Notes under the pieces: generated by a model
Told to the model about the DNA's origin: nothing
Databases searched by the model: none
What the model saw: the letters and a program-made list of their open reading frames with translations, nothing else
NCBI GenBank assembly: GCA_035546775.1
Contig: DASZWD010000044.1
Span: 1-64,000, forward strand
Source of the DNA: Acidimicrobiales bacterium
Lineage (GTDB): Bacteria > Actinomycetota > Acidimicrobiia > Acidimicrobiales > JACCXE01
Length of the DNA stretch: 64,000 nucleotides
Direction: 5' to 3'
Shown here: piece by piece, positions 61,781 to 64,000 of the stretch
How positions within the stretch are numbered: position 1 is the first letter of the stretch
Layout: each line of letters starts with the position of its first letter
Position numbers and translations under genes: made by a program

Positions 61781-64000
61781 ATGCTCAACAACCTCCTCCC
61801 GGTCGGTAGCCGGGCCCGATCAATTGCCTTCAGCGTCGCCGCTCTCGTCGTCGCGCTGATCTACGTGCAGTTCGTGCTGCCGGGAACTCCCGGCGGTGGT
61901 CGCGGCACGCCGATGGCGATCCTGTTCAACGGCCTGGTCAACGGCTGTGCGTACGCGCTCACCGCGCTCGGCCTCGTGCTCGTCTACCGCTCGCTGCGCA
62001 TCATCAACTTCGCGCAGGTCGCGCTCGGCGCCGTCGGCGGACGGTTGTTCTTCCTCTTCATGCAGTTCACCCCCGTGCCGTTCCCGATCGCCATCGTGGT
62101 GTCGATCGCCGTCGGCGCGGCGATCGGACTCGCGGTCGACCTCACCTTCGGCCGCAAGTTCTTCAACGCGTCGCGCGTCGTGCTCACCACGGTGACGATC
62201 GCGTTGTTGCCCATGGTGGGCGGCGTGCTCCCCAACCTGGTGCCGTCGCTACCGATCTTCCCGCGACCGGGATCGCTGTCCGTCCAGGAACAGGCGGGCG
62301 CGGTGCCCTCGCGGCCGTTCTTGCCGTTTGCCGGTTGGCACTTCCGGGTCGGCCACTACACGACGAACTACGGGTTCCCCGAAGTGCTCAACATCGAGCT
62401 GTTGATCTTCGGCCTGATCGCGGTCGTGTGCATCCTGCGCTACACGCGCGCCGGTGTCGCCGTGCGAGCACTGGCGGAGAATTCCGAGCGGGCGAGCCTG
62501 CTCGGCATCCCCGTCGGCAATCTGTCGTCGATCGTGTGGTGCATCGCGGGTGCGCTCGGCACGCTCAGCGTCATCGGTGTCGGGGCGCTCACGTCGCCGG
62601 CTGCGGGCGCCGGTAGCGGCGTCGCCGTGCCGCTGCTGCTGTTGCCGTTGACCGCCGCGGTGCTGGCTGGCTTCACCAGCATCCCGATTGCGGTCTTCTC
62701 GTCGCTGGTGATGGCGACCGTGGCCAACGCCTTCACCTACAGCTACCCCGAAGACAAGGGACTGCTGTCGTTCGCCTACTTCTTGATCGTGGGCGCGGTG
62801 TTCCTCCTCCAGCGGCGTCGGAAGGGTCGCAGCGAAGAGGGCTCGGGTGTGGCGTGGGCGGCAGTGAAGGAGCAGCGCCCGATCCCGAAGGAGATGGCGA
62901 AGGTCGCCACTGTGCGCACCACCCGTTGGGTGCTCGTCGCCGTCGTCGGCCTGTTCGTCCTCGTCTATCCGATCATCGTGCCGGCCCGTTACCAGTTCCT
63001 CGGCGGCACGATCCTGCTGCAGTCCATCATCGGTGTGTCGCTCGTCGTCCTCACCGGTTGGGCGGGTCAGATCTCGCTGGCGCAGTTCTCCTTCGCCGCC
63101 GTCGGTGCCGCCGTTGCGGGCGCGCTCACCGCCCGCCACGGCATCCCGTTCTGGTTCGCCGTCCCGATCGCGACGGCGGTGGCCGCGGCGTTCGCCGCGC
63201 TCATCGGCATCCCGGCGCTGCGCCTCAAGGGACTGTTCCTCGCCGTGACGACGCTGGGACTCGCCATCGCGACGAGCGACATCCTGTTCGACGACAAGTA
63301 CTTCGGCTGGCTGCTGCCGAAGGGTGCCGTCGATCGCCCGCGCCTGTTCTTCCTCGACTTCCAGCAGGACCGCCCCACCTACTACCTGTGCCTCGCCTGC
63401 TTGGTGCTCGTGATCGTGATCACGCTCAACCTGCGGCGCAGTCGCTTCGGCCGGCTTCTCATCGCGATGCGCGAGAACGAGGCGAACGTGCAGAGCTTCG
63501 GCGTGTCCGCCACGCGGCTCAAGATCACTTCGTTCGCGGTGTCCGGGGCGATGGCGGGCTTCGCCGGCGCGGTACTCGTGCACCAGCAGCGCGGCCTCGA
63601 CCCGCAGCTGTTCGTCCCGCAGCGCAGCCTCGACGTGTTCCTCTTCACCGTCATCGGCGGCGTTGGCTCCGTCGGCGGCGCTCTGCTGGGTTCGCTGTTC
63701 GACAACCTGTTCCGCTACTTCGTTCCGAGCAACGACTTCCTGGCCACGGCCACCAGCGTGTTGCAGGGCGGCGGCGCTGCCCTCTTCGTGCTGTACCTGG
63801 CGCCAGCGGGGCTCATCGACGTTGCCATCAAGATCCGCGACGCCTGGCTGCGCATCATCGCCCAGCGGCGCCAGATCGTCGTGCCGAGCCTGTTCGCCGA
63901 CTACGACCCGGCGCTGCTCGAGCGGCGGCTCATCCCGCTCGCCGATCCTGACGCCCACAGCGGCCTGGCCGCCCTTGGCGCCGGCGCGCACTTCCGTCTT
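61781..64000 (+). CDS. Fused LivH-LivM branched-chain-type ABC permease (3' end outside window)
   Basis: At least 740 residues with no stop before the right edge. Residues 45-330 are LivH-like (FNGLVNGCAYALTALGLVLV, YRSLRIINFAQVALGAVGG; VRALAENSERASLLGIPVG). Residues 380-690 are LivM-like (VLTGWAGQISLAQFSF, RLKGLFLAVTTLGLA, AMRENEANVQSFGVSATRLK). The chain then enters a linker (PSLFADYDPALLERRLIPLA) comparable to the one before the first ATPase in the 1245-residue fusion, so ATPase domains may follow. It is the last visible gene of the MoxR operon, 18 nt after the lipoprotein stop. Confidence 0.9.
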   Translation, partial: MLNNLLPVGSRARSIAFSVAALVVALIYVQFVLPGTPGGGRGTPMAILFNGLVNGCAYALTALGLVLVYRSLRIINFAQVALGAVGGRLFFLFMQFTPVPFPIAIVVSIAVGAAIGLAVDLTFGRKFFNASRVVLTTVTIALLPMVGGVLPNLVPSLPIFPRPGSLSVQEQAGAVPSRPFLPFAGWHFRVGHYTTNYGFPEVLNIELLIFGLIAVVCILRYTRAGVAVRALAENSERASLLGIPVGNLSSIVWCIAGALGTLSVIGVGALTSPAAGAGSGVAVPLLLLPLTAAVLAGFTSIPIAVFSSLVMATVANAFTYSYPEDKGLLSFAYFLIVGAVFLLQRRRKGRSEEGSGVAWAAVKEQRPIPKEMAKVATVRTTRWVLVAVVGLFVLVYPIIVPARYQFLGGTILLQSIIGVSLVVLTGWAGQISLAQFSFAAVGAAVAGALTARHGIPFWFAVPIATAVAAAFAALIGIPALRLKGLFLAVTTLGLAIATSDILFDDKYFGWLLPKGAVDRPRLFFLDFQQDRPTYYLCLACLVLVIVITLNLRRSRFGRLLIAMRENEANVQSFGVSATRLKITSFAVSGAMAGFAGAVLVHQQRGLDPQLFVPQRSLDVFLFTVIGGVGSVGGALLGSLFDNLFRYFVPSNDFLATATSVLQGGGAALFVLYLAPAGLIDVAIKIRDAWLRIIAQRRQIVVPSLFADYDPALLERRLIPLADPDAHSGLAALGAGAHFRL

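Overview
The window is a contiguous piece of a high-GC actinobacterial chromosome. Genes are packed with overlapping start and stop codons (GTGA, ATGA, TAGTG), GTG and TTG starts are common, and no tRNA, rRNA, insertion sequence, prophage or CRISPR array is visible. Lineage clues are an AdnA-AdnB helicase-nuclease pair, a mycothiol-type maleylpyruvate isomerase-fold protein, an LprG/LppX-type lipoprotein, a CsoR repressor, a MEP-pathway dxs gene and many leaderless promoters (TANNNT 5-9 nt before the start codon). Together with fused branched-chain-type ABC proteins and several PhyH dioxygenases, this suggests an Acidimicrobiia-like actinobacterium. That placement is inference. No stretch longer than about 180 bases lacks a gene.

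Layout. 1-4.3 kb: a partial amidohydrolase, a hemerythrin protein, a ferric-reductase-like membrane protein and a partner-switching module (HATPase, PAS-SpoIIE phosphatase, STAS), facing a MEDS-HATPase protein. 5.3-6.1 kb: a MerR-type regulator and Hsp20 behind one promoter/operator. 6.1-8.9 kb: a PhyH dioxygenase, CsoR with a permease-YHS fusion, and a cupredoxin. 9.5-13.2 kb: a leftward four-gene operon of an MBL hydrolase, a dioxygenase-like protein, PhyH and a monoacylglycerol-lipase-like hydrolase. 13.2-16.8 kb: SRPBCC, an unknown protein, an ABM monooxygenase, PurT and AlkD. 16.8-22.2 kb: adnA and adnB. 22.4-28.3 kb: an MBL protein, a Gfo/Idh/MocA oxidoreductase, a Tat amine oxidase, an AttH/CrtC-like protein and an MFS transporter.

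28.4-35.1 kb: an anchored exported protein, a membrane-tethered substrate-binding protein (SBP) and a 1245-residue protein carrying all four domains of a Liv-type ABC transporter in one chain. 35.1-49.5 kb: prolyl oligopeptidase, HAD, SRAP, an MDMPI-like protein, HisN, DXS, a polyprenyl diphosphate synthase, adenylate cyclase, glutathione peroxidase, a phasin/HBHA-like protein with a striking operator-promoter, an SDR, then a PAP2 phosphatase with a YbhN-type flippase divergent from an LprG-like lipoprotein.

49.5-64 kb holds the best candidate for an undescribed system. A leftward operon encodes a second tethered SBP and three exported, C-terminally anchored paralogues that share an IAGIGLGTTQ motif, plus a small membrane protein. 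It is divergent from a rightward operon of MoxR ATPase, DUF58 protein, a transglutaminase-fold membrane protein that appears to have lost all three catalytic residues, a lipoprotein and a second LivH-LivM fusion that runs off the window. The SBP and transporter families match the 28-35 kb locus, so the two loci look like paralogous versions of one envelope system.
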